A program made the position numbers and the translations under genes. This document shows, in pieces, positions 10,353 to 20,850 of a stretch of 64,000 bases of DNA. The DNA comes from Choristoneura fumiferana (taxonomy: Eukaryota > Arthropoda > Insecta > Lepidoptera > Tortricidae): NCBI RefSeq assembly GCF_025370935.1, contig NC_133481.1, positions 16,151,033 to 16,215,032 on the forward strand, written 5' to 3'. How positions within the stretch are numbered: position 1 is the first letter of the stretch; each line of letters starts with the position of its first letter. The notes beneath the pieces were generated by a model. The model saw only the letters and a list, made by a program, of their open reading frames with translations, was not told the origin of the DNA and did not search any database.

Positions 10353-10707
10353 TTCAGCCACCAGAAAAAGTGCTGTATCAACAATGCTTGAATCATCTGT
10401 CATAGGTGTAAAGGCCTTTGATGATGATACACCTACTAAACAGAGAGTTACCAGTCGTCTGTCGCTGTTGTAAACATTTGTTGCTAACCCAGAAAAATAG
10501 AATCGCACTGAACGGCAAATATTGATATCTTTTGGAACAACTTAAATAGAAAGTAGAAATTAATGCAGATGGAGATAAGAATCGAGGAGATTTATTGAAG
10601 AATTTGTTACGGTTCGAACTTAAACCAGTATTAGTTTGAGTGAAGAATTAGTTCAACAGCTCATTAATTATGTATAAGAATTCATACAGTTTTGAGCTTT
10701 TTTATTA

Positions 10708-10836
10708 TCCTACTTAATATTATAAATATAAAAGTTTGTATGTGTGTTGTTACTCCTTCGTGCTAAAATGGTTTGATGGATGTGGGCTGCTTTTTAGGGT
10801 TCCTGAGCCAAAAACGGAACCCTTATAGTTTCGCTA

Positions 10837-10872
<36 letters not shown>

Positions 10873-11584
10873 CGTCCGCGGCTTTGCTCAGGGACTATTA
10901 ATGCTAGAAAGCTGTTATTTTGCACGGATATATATGTAAACTATGCCGACAATTTTTTTTTACGGTAAGTACCTCCCATAGACGTAAAGTGGGGGCGATT
11001 TTTTTTTCTCATCCAACCCTATAGTGTGGGGTATCGCTGGATAGGCCTTTTAAAACCAATTAGGGGTTTGATAAGACGATTTTTCGATTCAGTGATATGT
11101 TTGCGAAATATTCAACTTCAAAGTGCAAATTTTCGTGAAAATCGAGCGTCACAACCCCCCCTCTAAAATCTAAGCCGTTAGGTGGAAAAATTAGAAAAAA
11201 AACCGGATTCAAGGAAAACTATAACGGCTAAGTTTGCTTGAGAATAATTATTAGTTTAAGAGTAAATTGCAGCTTAAGATTTAAAATATACCTAAACTTG
11301 GAAGATTCCGTATAAAATACGAAATTCTTAAAAAAATATTACTTAATTTTTTTCGTAATGGCTACGGAACCCTATTTTGGGCGTGTGCGACACGCTTTTG
11401 GCCGGTTTTTATCCTGATATTTTCACGGAATAGGGATAAAGTCTCAAAATTTCAACCACTGCGTTTAGAGTCATACATATTGGTAGGGGTGTATTATATT
11501 TTATACAACGTTAATGAAATCCACGATGTATTTTTGGGAATTCCCATGGGATTGTTTACGCGTGCAAAGCCGCGGGTAAACTTT
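10708..11584 (+). mobile_element. Helitron-like element split by a nested repeat
   Basis: Starts A|TCCTACTTAATATTATAAA and ends near GCCGCGGGTAAACTTTTG, where the expected terminal CTAG is altered. The two parts (10708-10792, 11409-11584) are consecutive pieces of the element type seen at 21924-22155 and are separated by the 10793-11408 repeat. Confidence 0.45.
10793..11408 (+). repeat. 'TAGGGTTCC...GGAACCCTA' dispersed repeat, nested insertion
   Basis: Starts TAGGGTTCCTGAGCCAAAAA with a (CTGT)n/(CCGT)n tract at ~10838-10878 and ends TACGGAACCCTATTTTGGGC...CACGCTTTTGGCCGGTTTT. Related pieces: 29000-29338 (inverse), 32862-33284, 51872-51905 and 59150-59252. Confidence 0.65.
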
Positions 11585-12202
11585 TGTATTATATAAAGTC
11601 GAATATGTATGATTTATGAGTTCGGCTCTTTGTAAGTATAGTTTCCAAATTGAAAAGGTAATATAAAGAAACACGTTACTTAATATGTGTAACGAATGAT
11701 GCAGCGCGTTAACAAGCAGCCATTTTTACAATTTTAAATAATACAAAACAATCGCTAAAAATTTATGCAATATTAATCATACATAAATATTACGTATAAC
11801 TGCAACAAAGTAATACTTACCTACTTTCACCTGGCTGCAAAGAAGTTGCGACCAAGTGCTCACCGGCAGTCATTTATTTTCAAGTTTTTAGCATTTTCTC
11901 TGAAGTACACTATATATCTTATTCGAATAACAAGTTACTCCAAATCACTCTAAAAAAGACAAATAATATTTAATCAATTAAAAATACTAGCAATAAATAA
12001 AATAAAAATTGGTATGCAATCCAGCTGAAACACATTGCCCCTTTTATAATAAAATTGTACCTACATAAAAACTTATTCAAGTACTTAATTAAATGAGGAA
12101 TAATGCAGTTGAATTCTGTACTACAAAGACAGTGCTGCAATGCATAAAAAAATTCTTCTGGAATAAAACATCAAGGTAATTTTTGTGTAATATATTATAC
12201 TC
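11585..12202. other. intergenic stretch, nothing recognised
   Basis: AT-rich, with no open frame of note and no repeat I can assign. Confidence 0.5.
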
Positions 12203-12341
12203 ACACCGTCTCACCATCCATTAATTAAATTGACGGATAAATGTGATGCCGTCTCTGTTTGTTTTGTTAGAATAGACGGAGACGGCATCACATTTAGTCA
12301 TCAAATAAAATCAATCGATGGGTGGTGAAACGCTCCCCTTA
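12203..12341. mobile_element. palindromic MITE, copy 1 ('GTGATGCCGTCTC' family)
   Basis: CTCACCATCCATTAA...AAATGTGATGCCGTCTCTG is mirrored by GACGGAGACGGCATCACATT...GATGGGTGGTGAAACGCTCCCC. It is diverged relative to the near-perfect copy at 49174-49315; a cut-off piece is at 63945-64000. Confidence 0.75.
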
Positions 12342-13160
12342 TTGTTCCTTTTCTGTGTACTATCGATATTGGCGCTGTATAATAATGGAGTCTGCTACGC
12401 ATGGGGGACACTAGGCTCAGTATAATTTGGTTAACAAGCCGGACCGGCCGAAGAAAACCAAACGTTAAAAGCTTTTTGCAAAAAAATACAATGTCCGGAC
12501 TTCGGGATTAAAGGATGGAGTTAACCGTTGTATGACGAAAATAGGTTTTGCAAGCGATTTCGTAGGCATAACTTAAGTAATACGAATACTGATTTTAATC
12601 GGAAGAATTTCAACTAAATATGAATAAGTGAATTCTATAAAAAGCTACACTGTCCATGACTGAAAAAGGCTGCATTTGTCCCGGGAGAGCGCAAAATTCT
12701 CGCGGTACAGAAATAACTCATCAGATCGATTAAGAAAAATACGTTCTGGTCAGGGAAAAATTACCGGGGGATAGAAATAAGTGTAGATTTTGATTGATTG
12801 AAAAAACCTTTCAGTAATAGAAAATTACACAATTTCTGATTGACATAGGCTTCTATTCTCCCGAAAAAAATGTAGTACGTCCGTAGTACGACCAATTTTT
12901 AAAATTTTTAAATGTCAGTTGGTTTAGTGGTTGCAGAGAACGTATAACGAACAAAGTTTCGATGCAACCCTATGATACTCTAGGCTTTATGCCAAATTTT
13001 AATTCTCTAGCAGCAGTAGTTTAGGTTGTGCGCTGTGCATTGTCTGTCAGTCAGTCATTCAGTTAATAGGTCAAGGTATATATAGCATGTTATTTGTCAC
13101 ATATACCTTCTACTTTTATCTTTCATTTTCATTAATCATCATAAAACTTTTTTTATCGAG
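12342..13160. other. intergenic stretch, nothing recognised
   Basis: No gene or assignable repeat seen. Mixed AT-rich sequence with no coding signal. Confidence 0.45.
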
Positions 13161-13289
13161 GGAAAGAGAGAAATAGGTCGACCTAAGTGCAGCTACATCG
13201 ATCAGGTAAAGGAGAAAGCCGGCGTCTCGTCGTATCAAGAGGTCATGAAGATGGCTCAAAGGAGGGATGAGTGGAAGATACTCCACTGA
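13161..13289 (+). pseudogene. LINE-type reverse transcriptase C-terminal fragment
   Basis: An open frame of 42 codons ending in TGA: GKREIGRPKCSYIDQVKEKA, then GVSSYQEVMKMAQRRDEWKI and LH. GRPxxxYIDQVKEK...YxExxxxAxxRDEW is the C-terminal end typical of non-LTR reverse transcriptase polyproteins. The 5' part is cut off abruptly at a T-rich tract. Confidence 0.7.
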
Positions 13290-13917
13290 CAAGAGTTAAC
13301 TCTTAAGTTATGGAAGAAGTGACAAAGAAGTCCGCTTATTATCCAAAATCATGGACAACAGTACTGTCCTGATTTATATCGTGTGTCCATGGCCCACTCC
13401 CACCTTGTTTTGGATATATGACTGATGGCACGGAGCAAACAGAATGAGCGATTTTTTGGCAAACAAAGACCGAGGTGAAATTTATGGATGCTGAAAGCTC
13501 GCGAGCTTTTAAGCTTCACAGTTGAATACAGGGAGTTGTTTTTAATGAACACTTTTGTTACTTTACAGTGTCTGAAATATAAATCGAATACAGGGCAATT
13601 ATTGGAGACAAAATAGGAAAGAACCTTTTTAATCAATTAAAAAAAAAGAAGGTTCTATGTTGAGAGGTGTCTCCAAATTCTTCTGGAAATTTTCAAGAAG
13701 TGATTATTGAGTTTATTCACTGAACATCCCTGTTAATATTTTTTGAATCATGATCAAAAGTTTTTTCCATATTGTCACTACTTTAAAAAAATCTCATATC
13801 TAAAATCAATATGTCAACAAAATTTAACCTTCAAAATAATGATAATAAATCATCATTGATTTTGAGGTAGGAATTTTGTTTTAAGTAGTGACGATATGCT
13901 GATCGATATTAAATTAC
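13290..13917. other. intergenic stretch, no gene seen
   Basis: The 95-codon - strand open frame at 13349-13636 has no signal peptide, domain or family resemblance. Nothing else was seen. Confidence 0.45.
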
Positions 13918-14049
13918 ACAAACCCATCTATCACCGCCGCCATACTACAGCTCATCTTCAGAGCAACACAACCGTACACCATGCTACCAGATGTTAGACT
14001 GTGGAGGTGGAGAAACTGCATGAACACGCATATCCATAAATCCAGCTAT
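13918..14049 (+). mobile_element. copy of the 2039-2343 retroposon family with inverted 5' part
   Basis: 13918-13990 (ACAAACCCATCTATCACCGC...ACACCATGCTACCAG) matches 2083-2185 in inverse orientation. From ~13991 the direct orientation follows (GACTGTGGAGGTGGAGAAAC, TGCATGAACACGCATAT). Confidence 0.6.
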
Positions 14050-14355
14050 TAAATGTGTACCGCGTCGAATGTGTGACTATACCTTGTAATCAAAAATTCA
14101 GATGGAAAATCTTTACAGAGGCGTTCAGTGTAGCTAACCCAATAATCACTTGAAATATTTCAGAAGAATTTTGAGATTTTTAAGTGCTTGAACATCTTAC
14201 TTTTGACTAACTTTTCATCTTAATTATTCGCAACTAATTAGATTAGAATTAGATAGACCGTATTATCTTTCAAAAGCTCCCGATATTTTAATACTGTCAC
14301 GGCGTTATCGTCATGATCGCGAATAAAACTTCAATATAACCTTGAACATGACGGT

Positions 14356-14638
14356 CATCATCATTTCAGCCTATACACGTCTCACGCTGATCAAAGGCGT
14401 CCTCTCAGAATGAGATGGCTTGGGCCGTGTTTCCCACGTGGGCCACATGCGGGTCGGGAACTTCACACACACCATTGAATTGCTTCACATGTTTGTGCAG
14501 GTTTTCGCGATGTAATTTCGTACATTTTGAGAAACTCAGAGATGCGAGCCCAATTGGACACTTCTTTTTCGGGCTCAGCCACGATCCTCTGCTTGAGAGG
14601 CCATCAAACCAACTGTCAAACCACTAGACCACCATGAC
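14356..14638 (-). mobile_element. SINE-A copy, diverged, near full length
   Basis: It runs from the tail side (CATCATCATTTCAGCCTATA) to the head side (CACTAGACCACCATGAC). In between are landmarks GGGTCGGGAACTTCACACAC, ACCATTGAATTGCTTCA and GAGATGCGAGCC. It carries several small indels relative to 48408-48722. Confidence 0.75.
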
Positions 14639-14692
14639 TATTTATATGCCAAACCACTACATATAGGCCGCCACGACTATGCGCTCATGTAT

Positions 14693-14933
14693 ATCATCAT
14701 CATCATCAGCCTACAGCAGTCCACTGCTGGACATAGGCCTCTTCCATGGCGCGCCACAATACTCTGTCTTCAGCCCCTCGCATCCATCCGCCGCCAGCGA
14801 TCCTCTTAAGGTCATCCGTCCACCGTGCCTCAGGACGCCCTACACTACGTTTTCCCGTCCGTGGTCTCCATTCGAGGACCCGTCTGCTCCACCGTTCATC
14901 GGTCCTGCGACAGACGTGGCCAGCCCAACACCA
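14693..14933 (-). pseudogene. RTE-like LINE ORF2 C-terminus, 5' truncated
   Basis: The - strand reads WAGHVCRRTDERW, RRVLEWRPRTGKRSVGRPEA, RWTDDLKRIAG, ...RVLWRAMEEAYVQQWTAVG then stop, followed by GATGATGATGAT. This is the familiar GHxxRRxDxRW...LEWRPRxGKRxxGRP...RWxDD end of RTE-clade ORF2 proteins. CATGTAT flanks it at 14686-14692 and 14934-14940, so this 241-bp insertion is a severely truncated copy. Confidence 0.85.
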
Positions 14934-15252
14934 CATGTATGCATATATAGATGCTTTGAAATATCAGTAGCTCGTTAGAAGCTAAATACATCACGGTACC
15001 AATATGAATATCTGACATTTGAAGTCTGACAGCGAAATTCAAGTTTTCCGTATGATTCCCTCAAACTCGCACTCATTGCTGTGCAAATAAAGTTTGTGCT
15101 GAATAATTCACGTGCCGCGTGCTAATAAAAGTTTCAGCATGGCGGATTGGCGCGGTGTCGAGTGCGACGCGCCTAATCAAATATTTTTATGATCGACGCA
15201 GTTTTACGAGCGGGCTGTTTGTAGAGGTGAGCGGCGATTTGGTGCAAGCTAT

Positions 15253-15396
15253 AAGCCGAGTTTAGACTTGCAAGAAAAATTGTGCAAATTGCATTAAATT
15301 GTGGTGCTCGATTGACCACTACAAACTCGTTGGCTTTACGGCCTCGCAATGTAATGCAACATTGCACGATTTTTCTTGCAAGTCTAAACTCGGCTT
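15253..15396. mobile_element. foldback element with 35-bp inverted arms
   Basis: 15253-15287 (AAGCCGAGTTTAGACTTGCA...) is the inverse of 15362-15396 with one mismatch. The loop is 74 bp with no coding content. Four short open frames overlap only because of the symmetry. Confidence 0.85.
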
Positions 15397-15597
15397 TAGA
15401 TGGCGAGTTAGAGTTTACGCAGAATATTTGTTACATCGAACGCATCGTTCCACCAAAAGCATCGTTCCTTTGAAATACTTTGAATAGTGTTAACGTCAGA
15501 TGTTGTAATTCTACGTTTCCAGCTCAACTGTTATGTACAGTGTCTACCGTGTCTGTAGGTAAGGGAAAGGACCCTTTTGCTTTCCTACGTACTTTAG

Positions 15598-15712
15598 ATG
15601 TTAGACTGTGGAGGTGGAGGAACTGCATAAACACGCATATCTTGCATTAATTTAGCTATCATAAGGTCGCGGGTGAGCAAAGAAATTATTTTAGTTCATA
15701 GGCTAGTTTCTG
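15598..15712 (+). repeat. fragment of the 2039-2343 retroposon family
   Basis: GATGTTAGACTGTGGAGGTG, GAGGAACTGCATAAACACGC and AAGGTCGCGGGTGAGCAAAG match the retroposon; it stops after TTTTAGTTCAT, lacking the last ~60 bp. Confidence 0.6.
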
Positions 15713-16179
15713 TTTTTAAGACGCGTAAAAGGGAGACCACTTTTAGTACCACTAAGAAATTGAATTGGCATGGAACAGAATGTCATTTAACGTTTATTTC
15801 ATTGAGGTGTGTTGTTTGAAAAGCCAACATCAGAAAAGAAAGTTTCGTAAAAGAAAGTGGAAAACTGAATTAGTGTATGAAAAAAGTTCAGGAGAGAAAC
15901 AGAAACGCTTGTCGCGTGCGACTTGCATCTCTGCATTTCTCATACTAAAACCTTTCCGCTGCCAATGTGGACACAGTGCCTTTTCATTTATGCACGTAAT
16001 TTGATAAGGAAATGAGCCATGTATAAATAAGCAGGAAATGACACTTTTGGCGCTATTGCACCAGTACTTAAGTCCCAGAAGGTTTTGACTAATTGAGATA
16101 AGACATGAGAGAGTTTTTGCTCTTCCTTTTCTTCTAACTTTTACAACTTGATTGTTTTTTGATACTCGGTCAGTTCTTG

Positions 16180-16328
16180 TATATCTATTTCGGAGAAAAA
16201 CGGTTTTAACGATTACAATGAAATTTACTATTTGTCGTTTTTTGAGGGAGAAAAGTCGATCTAGCTTGTTCTGATCTCCAGAAAAAAGCGAGTAGCGTGT
16301 GAGTTTAGCCCCGAGCGAAGCTTCTTTT
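16180..16328 (+). repeat. dispersed repeat ('CTCGGAAACGGCTCC' family), diverged copy
   Basis: ATTTCGGAGAAAAACGG, AAAGTCGATCTAGCTTGTTC and CCCCGAGCGAAGCTT correspond to landmarks in 5025-5212. It explains part of the 176-codon - strand open frame at 15830-16360, which therefore has little claim to be a gene. Confidence 0.4.
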
Positions 16329-16675
16329 AAAAAAATAAAATTGCACAGTTTTGTCGGCATAGGGAGAAAATTATTTGCAGAAAAAGTCGCGCAGAAGACC
16401 TACTTTTACAAAAATAGATCTTCAAGTTATGTAAAATTAAGCAAAATAAAACGTCGTAAAAAATATCTGTTTAAAAAATGAAGTGATAAATTATGGACGA
16501 CGTTAAAACAGCCCCTGCCCTCAGGGACAATGAGTTTCTGGTTTCCTTAAAAATGTTGAAATACTTTTAAGCTTTATCTTATGCATTATTTATACATAAA
16601 ACGTTAATTATTTTTTCAATTACCGTTACGGTTTGTTTAATTAATTATTACAGCAAAATATTTTCGTAATGTGTC

Positions 16676-16808
16676 GGCCCATGAAAATGATAAGCAACTT
16701 AAAACCATGTCACATTGACATTGACAACCTATTTCATCACGCGTACCTCTCTGCTTTGATCTGGTCTAATTTGACAAAGTACTAAAGTGCTCAACATTTT
16801 CATGGGCC
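16676..16808. repeat. 133-bp element with inverted ends
   Basis: GGCCCATGAAAATG at the left is mirrored by CATTTTCATGGGCC at the right, with no coding content between. Confidence 0.6.
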
Positions 16809-16878
16809 AACTGTACTCGTGTGAACAACTTTCTGAATAAAAAATGCAAAAATGTACACACACTTCTCGACTTTTATA

Positions 16879-17021
16879 CATCATCATCAGCCAGAAGACA
16901 TCCACTATTGGACAAAGGCCTCCCCATCAGAACGACACAATTAATGATAACTCGTCGATTGCATCCACCCGTTGCTCGCAACTCTCGCGATATTATCAGT
17001 CCACATAGTGGGAGACCTGCC
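16879..17021 (-). mobile_element. RTE-like LINE 3' tail fragment
   Basis: CATCATCATCAGCCAGAAGA, CATCCACTATTGGACAAAGG, then ...AGTCCACATAGTGGGAGACC. On the - strand this is GGTCTCCCACTATGTGGACT (GRP..RWTD-like) leading to the CCAATAGTGGATG...GATGATGATG tail. Confidence 0.6.
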
Positions 17022-17085
17022 AATAAGAGTCATTATTATTATCCTAGCTTATCAAATTCAAAATTTTTACCCTTTAAGAAAAAAG

Positions 17086-17145
17086 GCCTAAGCCCTCTTA
17101 TTCTGAGACGAGGCATGTGCCCAGCAGTGGAACGTATATAGGCTA
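17086..17145 (+). mobile_element. SINE-A 3' tail fragment
   Basis: GCCTAAGCCCTCTTATTCTG, AGACGAGGCATGTGCCCAGC and AGTGGAACGTATATAGGCT match the last ~60 bp of SINE-A. Confidence 0.65.
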
Positions 17146-17589
17146 GGGCGCCGCGGGCTTATATTGGGTAGGAGGCGTGGGGCTAGGATGATATTCATAT
17201 TCATATTCATTTATTCGCTTTAAGTGTAGATGATGATGATGATGAAAAAAAAAGAAAAACTTACATAGGTAATAACCACTGATTCTTCAGTACTTTAAAC
17301 AGAATGTGCATAACATCCGACTGCGTCAATGGAAATACTCGAACTCAACATTTAATCAGCGCGGAAATGCGGGTAGACAGGTAATAAAAAAACAGAGCAC
17401 TTAACGGCGATCCCTGTTTACAAACATGTACGTGATACAGGCGAAAACCGTAGGATATAGCCCAATATTCGGTAAACAACATCCGTTATCCATCCCACTT
17501 GTGTATGCCAACCTTTATACTTTTCACTTTGCTAACTTCCTTTATGATGTACGGGACGATTACGACACGATTCGCTTGCACAGTATATC

Positions 17590-17722
17590 AGGCCCCATTC
17601 AAAAATGACATTCAAAAATCGAATTTCGTATCGTATGTACCGTACCTCTCACTCCTGTACGAATATTAGCGTCAGCGGGACGGCGAGATACGAAATTCGA
17701 ATTTTGTACTTCGTAGTGTAGG
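17590..17722. mobile_element. TIR element of the 'ACGAAATTC...GAATTTCG' family, copy 2
   Basis: AAAAATCGAATTTCGTATCG on the left is mirrored by CGAGATACGAAATTCGAATT on the right. In between lie the CCTCTCACTC and GAATATTAGCGTCAGCGGGA blocks shared with 5700-5800 and 51359-51478. Confidence 0.65.
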
Positions 17723-18066
17723 TCCGTACCATAATATTCACAGGTTCTATGATTCGACAAATTTATCATGTTTCTCTTAGCAAAATGTGTAAATTTGGTC
17801 CGATTGTAGCACTTGTAAGTTTACTGTACAGGGGGCAGAAGTAAAATAGAATTTATAAAGATGCGGTTTATTCTTAAAAGATAAGACGAAAGAGTCGTAC
17901 TGTCATTGTTATTATTAAGTTCCTAATTTCATGTTATTTTTAGCTGACCAAAAAAAGGAGGTTGTTAATTCAATTCTTATGTATGTAATATTGTCAAAAT
18001 TGCTCAGTTTTGTATAATGTTAGTCTATACCAGTTTTTAAATTTATTGTGTGCCAACTTGTGGAAG

Positions 18067-18267
18067 GTTGTGGTAGCCTACTTGTTTGACCTATGGATTT
18101 ATGTCCGAAATCACATTTTAAATTTACCATCGGAGAAGGAAAACGTCAGGAAATTGCATACACCTGTGAAAAAATTGATTTCTGTGTGTGATATTTCAAA
18201 TTTGCACTGAGCCTGCGAGGGAACTATGGCTCAAGCCTTTTCAATCTGTAAGGAGGCCTGTGGGACA
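18067..18267 (+). mobile_element. SINE-A-like copy, strongly diverged
   Basis: It follows SINE-A order with many changes: GTGGTAGCCTACTTGTTTGA, CCTATGG..., GGAGAAGGAAAACGTCAGGA, CACTGAGCCTGCGAGGGAAC, TATGGCTCAAGCC, GGAGGCCTGTGGGA. Confidence 0.55.
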
Positions 18268-18302
18268 TATGGTTCCGAGATGATAAATTTTTATTTTTGT
18301 GT

Positions 18303-18500
18303 TGTAGTCTCCACGCGGCTTCAATACAGATTGGTAACTTCACATACACCATAGAACTTCTACGCGTCCTTGAGATATTCAGCGATAAGCTAAGCGTAAA
18401 ATTAAACGATACCATTTTGCACAACAATTCTGGAAAAATAAGGGGTAGAAGCAGGGGCCCAACCCACGACTCTGCTTCTGACCATTAGGCTACTACAGCC
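18303..18500 (-). mobile_element. second diverged SINE, inverted relative to 18067-18267
   Basis: The - strand begins GGCTGTAGTAGCCTAATGGT (A-box-like), then AGAGTCGTGGGTTGGGCCCC (B-box-like), and ends with ...AAGTTACCAATCTGTATTGA. It is related to SINE-A but carries a different head. Confidence 0.5.
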
Positions 18501-18982
18501 TTTCCAAAAATTACCTAAGTCAATCTCCATAAGTACCATCAGCCAATATGTGGTCTACCACCCTAAAGTTGATAATCGTTTGTATGTCGCAAAACAATAA
18601 TGCCAATAGACGTGTCTCCGTCAACTTGAAAGTTAGACTTTAGCGACATATGCATTTGATAGGAACTTTTTTAAAAATTGATCACGACGTTTTTCCGTCA
18701 CGATGGTTTTGGTTTAATCGTGTCCGTACTCCATCCCGTATAAGTGGCTTTATCCGAACCGCGTAGTGCCGTTTGGCTGTTCAGTTTGCGGAAAAAAGAA
18801 TCAATGTGGGATTTGTCGGAAATTGGAGCCGGTAGCCGAATTAAGTCTGTGGATTATCGGTGGATGCGGTTATTCGCCATGTTTTAAAAATAATTTTATT
18901 TTAAATGAATATTTGTTTGTCACGCGGAAACAAAATTCAAGTTAGTAGCAGACATCAAAAACTTAAACTATTTTTTTTTCAA

Positions 18983-19103
18983 CAGCGACTATACACGTTC
19001 AAGTGCTGGGCACAGACTTTCTCTCAGAATAAAAGGGGTTGGACGGGGGCTTCCTCCCAGGTGGGATTAGTGCGGTTTGGAAACTTAACATACACCATTG
19101 AAG
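18983..19103 (-). mobile_element. SINE-A 3' part, diverged
   Basis: CTATACACGTTCAAGTGCTG, GGCACAGAC...CTCTCAGAATAAAAGG, GTGCGGTTTGGAAACTTAAC and ATACACCATTGAA follow SINE-A in inverse order; the head is missing. Confidence 0.6.
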
Positions 19104-19121
19104 ATGTGTTTTTTTATAATA

Positions 19122-19222
19122 TATGATAGTGGCAAACATGCAGGAGGCACCTGTTGAAAAGCAATCACCGCAACTCATGGACACCTTATAACAAAAGTTG
19201 AGTTACGGATGCGTTGCCGGCC
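19122..19222 (+). repeat. LINE-3'-end-like repeat ('GCAATCACCGC')
   Basis: GTGGCAAACATGCAGG, AAAGCAATCACCGCAACTCA, TGGACACC, then GGATGCGTTGCCGGCC. A shorter piece with the same AAGCAATCACCGCCGCCCAT is at 49420-49482. Confidence 0.5.
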
Positions 19223-19628
19223 GGCAGTGTGTACAATTTTTTCTCTTGACTACTCCTATATTTTTTAAGTGACATGCCTTAGGAAAAATTTATACTTTTT
19301 ACAAGTTTTTACTTATTAACTTGCCCTGTTTTTAGTTGTTGAGTCAAATCTTGTAAGTTAATTTTGACCCACTTCCAGAAGTAAGATTGACTTGAAATGT
19401 TATATTTTTGTAACTTGGAAAATGCAAGTACAATTAACGAAAATCAGTCAGCAAAAAAAGTAATTTTTAACAAAAACTTATTTGCATTCTTTGGAGTTTT
19501 AGACTATATAGCAAAATATTGTTAATTCGTCTCGCCTCAGTACTGAACTCTCTTGATGACCTTCTAACTCTGCAGTCTTGTATTTTGCTCATTAAGTTGA
19601 AAGTAGCAAAACTTAACACACTACTTAA
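19223..19628. other. intergenic stretch, nothing recognised
   Basis: AT-rich; no gene or repeat assigned. Confidence 0.45.
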
Positions 19629-19991
19629 GGCCGCTTGTATATGACCATTGTTTTTGCCAGACAACAGACCGTCAGTAAATGCATGTCCGTGTATACATGC
19701 ATTTTGTTTTTCGGGATGAATGTTAGCTTCGAGTACCGTCTCTAATTTACAAAAAACGGGCGATACGTCCGGTTGCGCCTACACACATTTATACACTGGC
19801 ATGGATGATTGTTTGCCGCCGGACCGGTGTCCGTAGCACCAAATGGAGACAGCGATGGATCCGACGAAATTTAATCGACGGAAAATTCCCAGGTGCAAGT
19901 ACACACGTTCATAACGAGCCAAAGAACACTGCGAGTCCGGTAAAAAAACGGTCCGTTCTTAGATGTAAACAACGGACGTATACAAGCGGCC
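19629..19991. mobile_element. non-autonomous DNA element with ~25-bp imperfect TIRs
   Basis: The left end GGCCGCTTGTATATGACCAT (TGTTT) is mirrored by the right end AACAACGGACGTATACAAGC (GGCC), with mismatches. The 363-bp interior is GC-richer than the flanks; the small open frame at 19805-20005 shows no family resemblance. Confidence 0.6.
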
Positions 19992-20236
19992 TACGGTTAG
20001 CCTGATGCTTGCTGTAGGTCTGTATACTATAAATCTTAAAGCGTGTTACCGTCTAACCCTTCTCCGGGCATTGACCGATCACTGATGAATATGCATGCGG
20101 CCATTTTGAATAACGACGTTTCTTAAAGTTTGGGAAGTTTGGTTGTTAGTAGTTTGGACGACGTTGGTTGAAGTTATGGGTTCATGATGAGAAAATAAAA
20201 CAGGATAATAAATTTGTGTCAAAATTAATGCAATAA

Positions 20237-20434
20237 ATCATCATCATCATATCAGCTGTAGGACGTTCACTGTTGGACATAGGCCTCCTCCATAGACTTC
20301 CACTTGCTTCGGTTGGAAGCGGCCTGCATCCACCGTGAACCTGCAGCTTTAAACAGCTCATCCGTGGACGTCCTACGCTGCATTTGCCGATACATGTCTC
20401 CATTCTGTGGAGCTTTTCAGCCCCAACGGTCATC
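20237..20434 (-). mobile_element. RTE-like LINE 3' tail fragment
   Basis: Starts ATCATCATCATATCAGCTGT, AGGACGTTCACTGTTGGACA, TAGGCCTCCTCCATAGACTT; the - strand retains AxGxWRPxP-type remnants of the ORF2 end, ending in the GATGATGATGAT tail. Confidence 0.7.
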
Positions 20435-20474
20435 TATTTATTCTCCATGCTGCCGAGGCCTGACCATTGCCACT

Positions 20475-20850
20475 TCATAATTCATAATTCATTTATTGCA
20501 TGAATTAGTTTTTTCAGTAATGTTAAAGTCAATTTTACATATTAATCAGCAACAAACTTAGTGTCACAAATCTAAGGTTCAAAAAACAAATTTAATTAAT
20601 CCCAAGCAAACTGTTTCGTATATAATATATTTTTTTAAAATAACACAAATCAGCAAATACAACACAATAATTGTTTAACATTTTTAATTTATAATTTACA
20701 TATTTTAAATCTATTACGGTCAATTATTTCAAATTATTTATTCCATGATATAATCATTAACTTTATAATACGCCTTTGATATTAATGTCTTCTTGACAAT
20801 AGATCTGAATTTTGTATCCGTTTCATTTATAATATTTTTTGAATAAATAA
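20475..20850 (-). pseudogene. jockey/CR1-type LINE 3' end (RT C-terminus plus 3' UTR), copy 1
   Basis: The - strand encodes ...NETDTKFRSIVKKTLISKAY, then YKVNDYIME before a stop, matching the C-terminus at 53621-53869, followed by an AT-rich 3' UTR ending in repeated AATTATG-type units (20475-20500). Confidence 0.7.

Noticed and set aside
15830..16360. 176-codon - strand open frame
   Set aside because: It overlaps a dispersed repeat at 16180-16328, has no signal peptide, domain or promoter signals, and no splice support. Kept only as a note.
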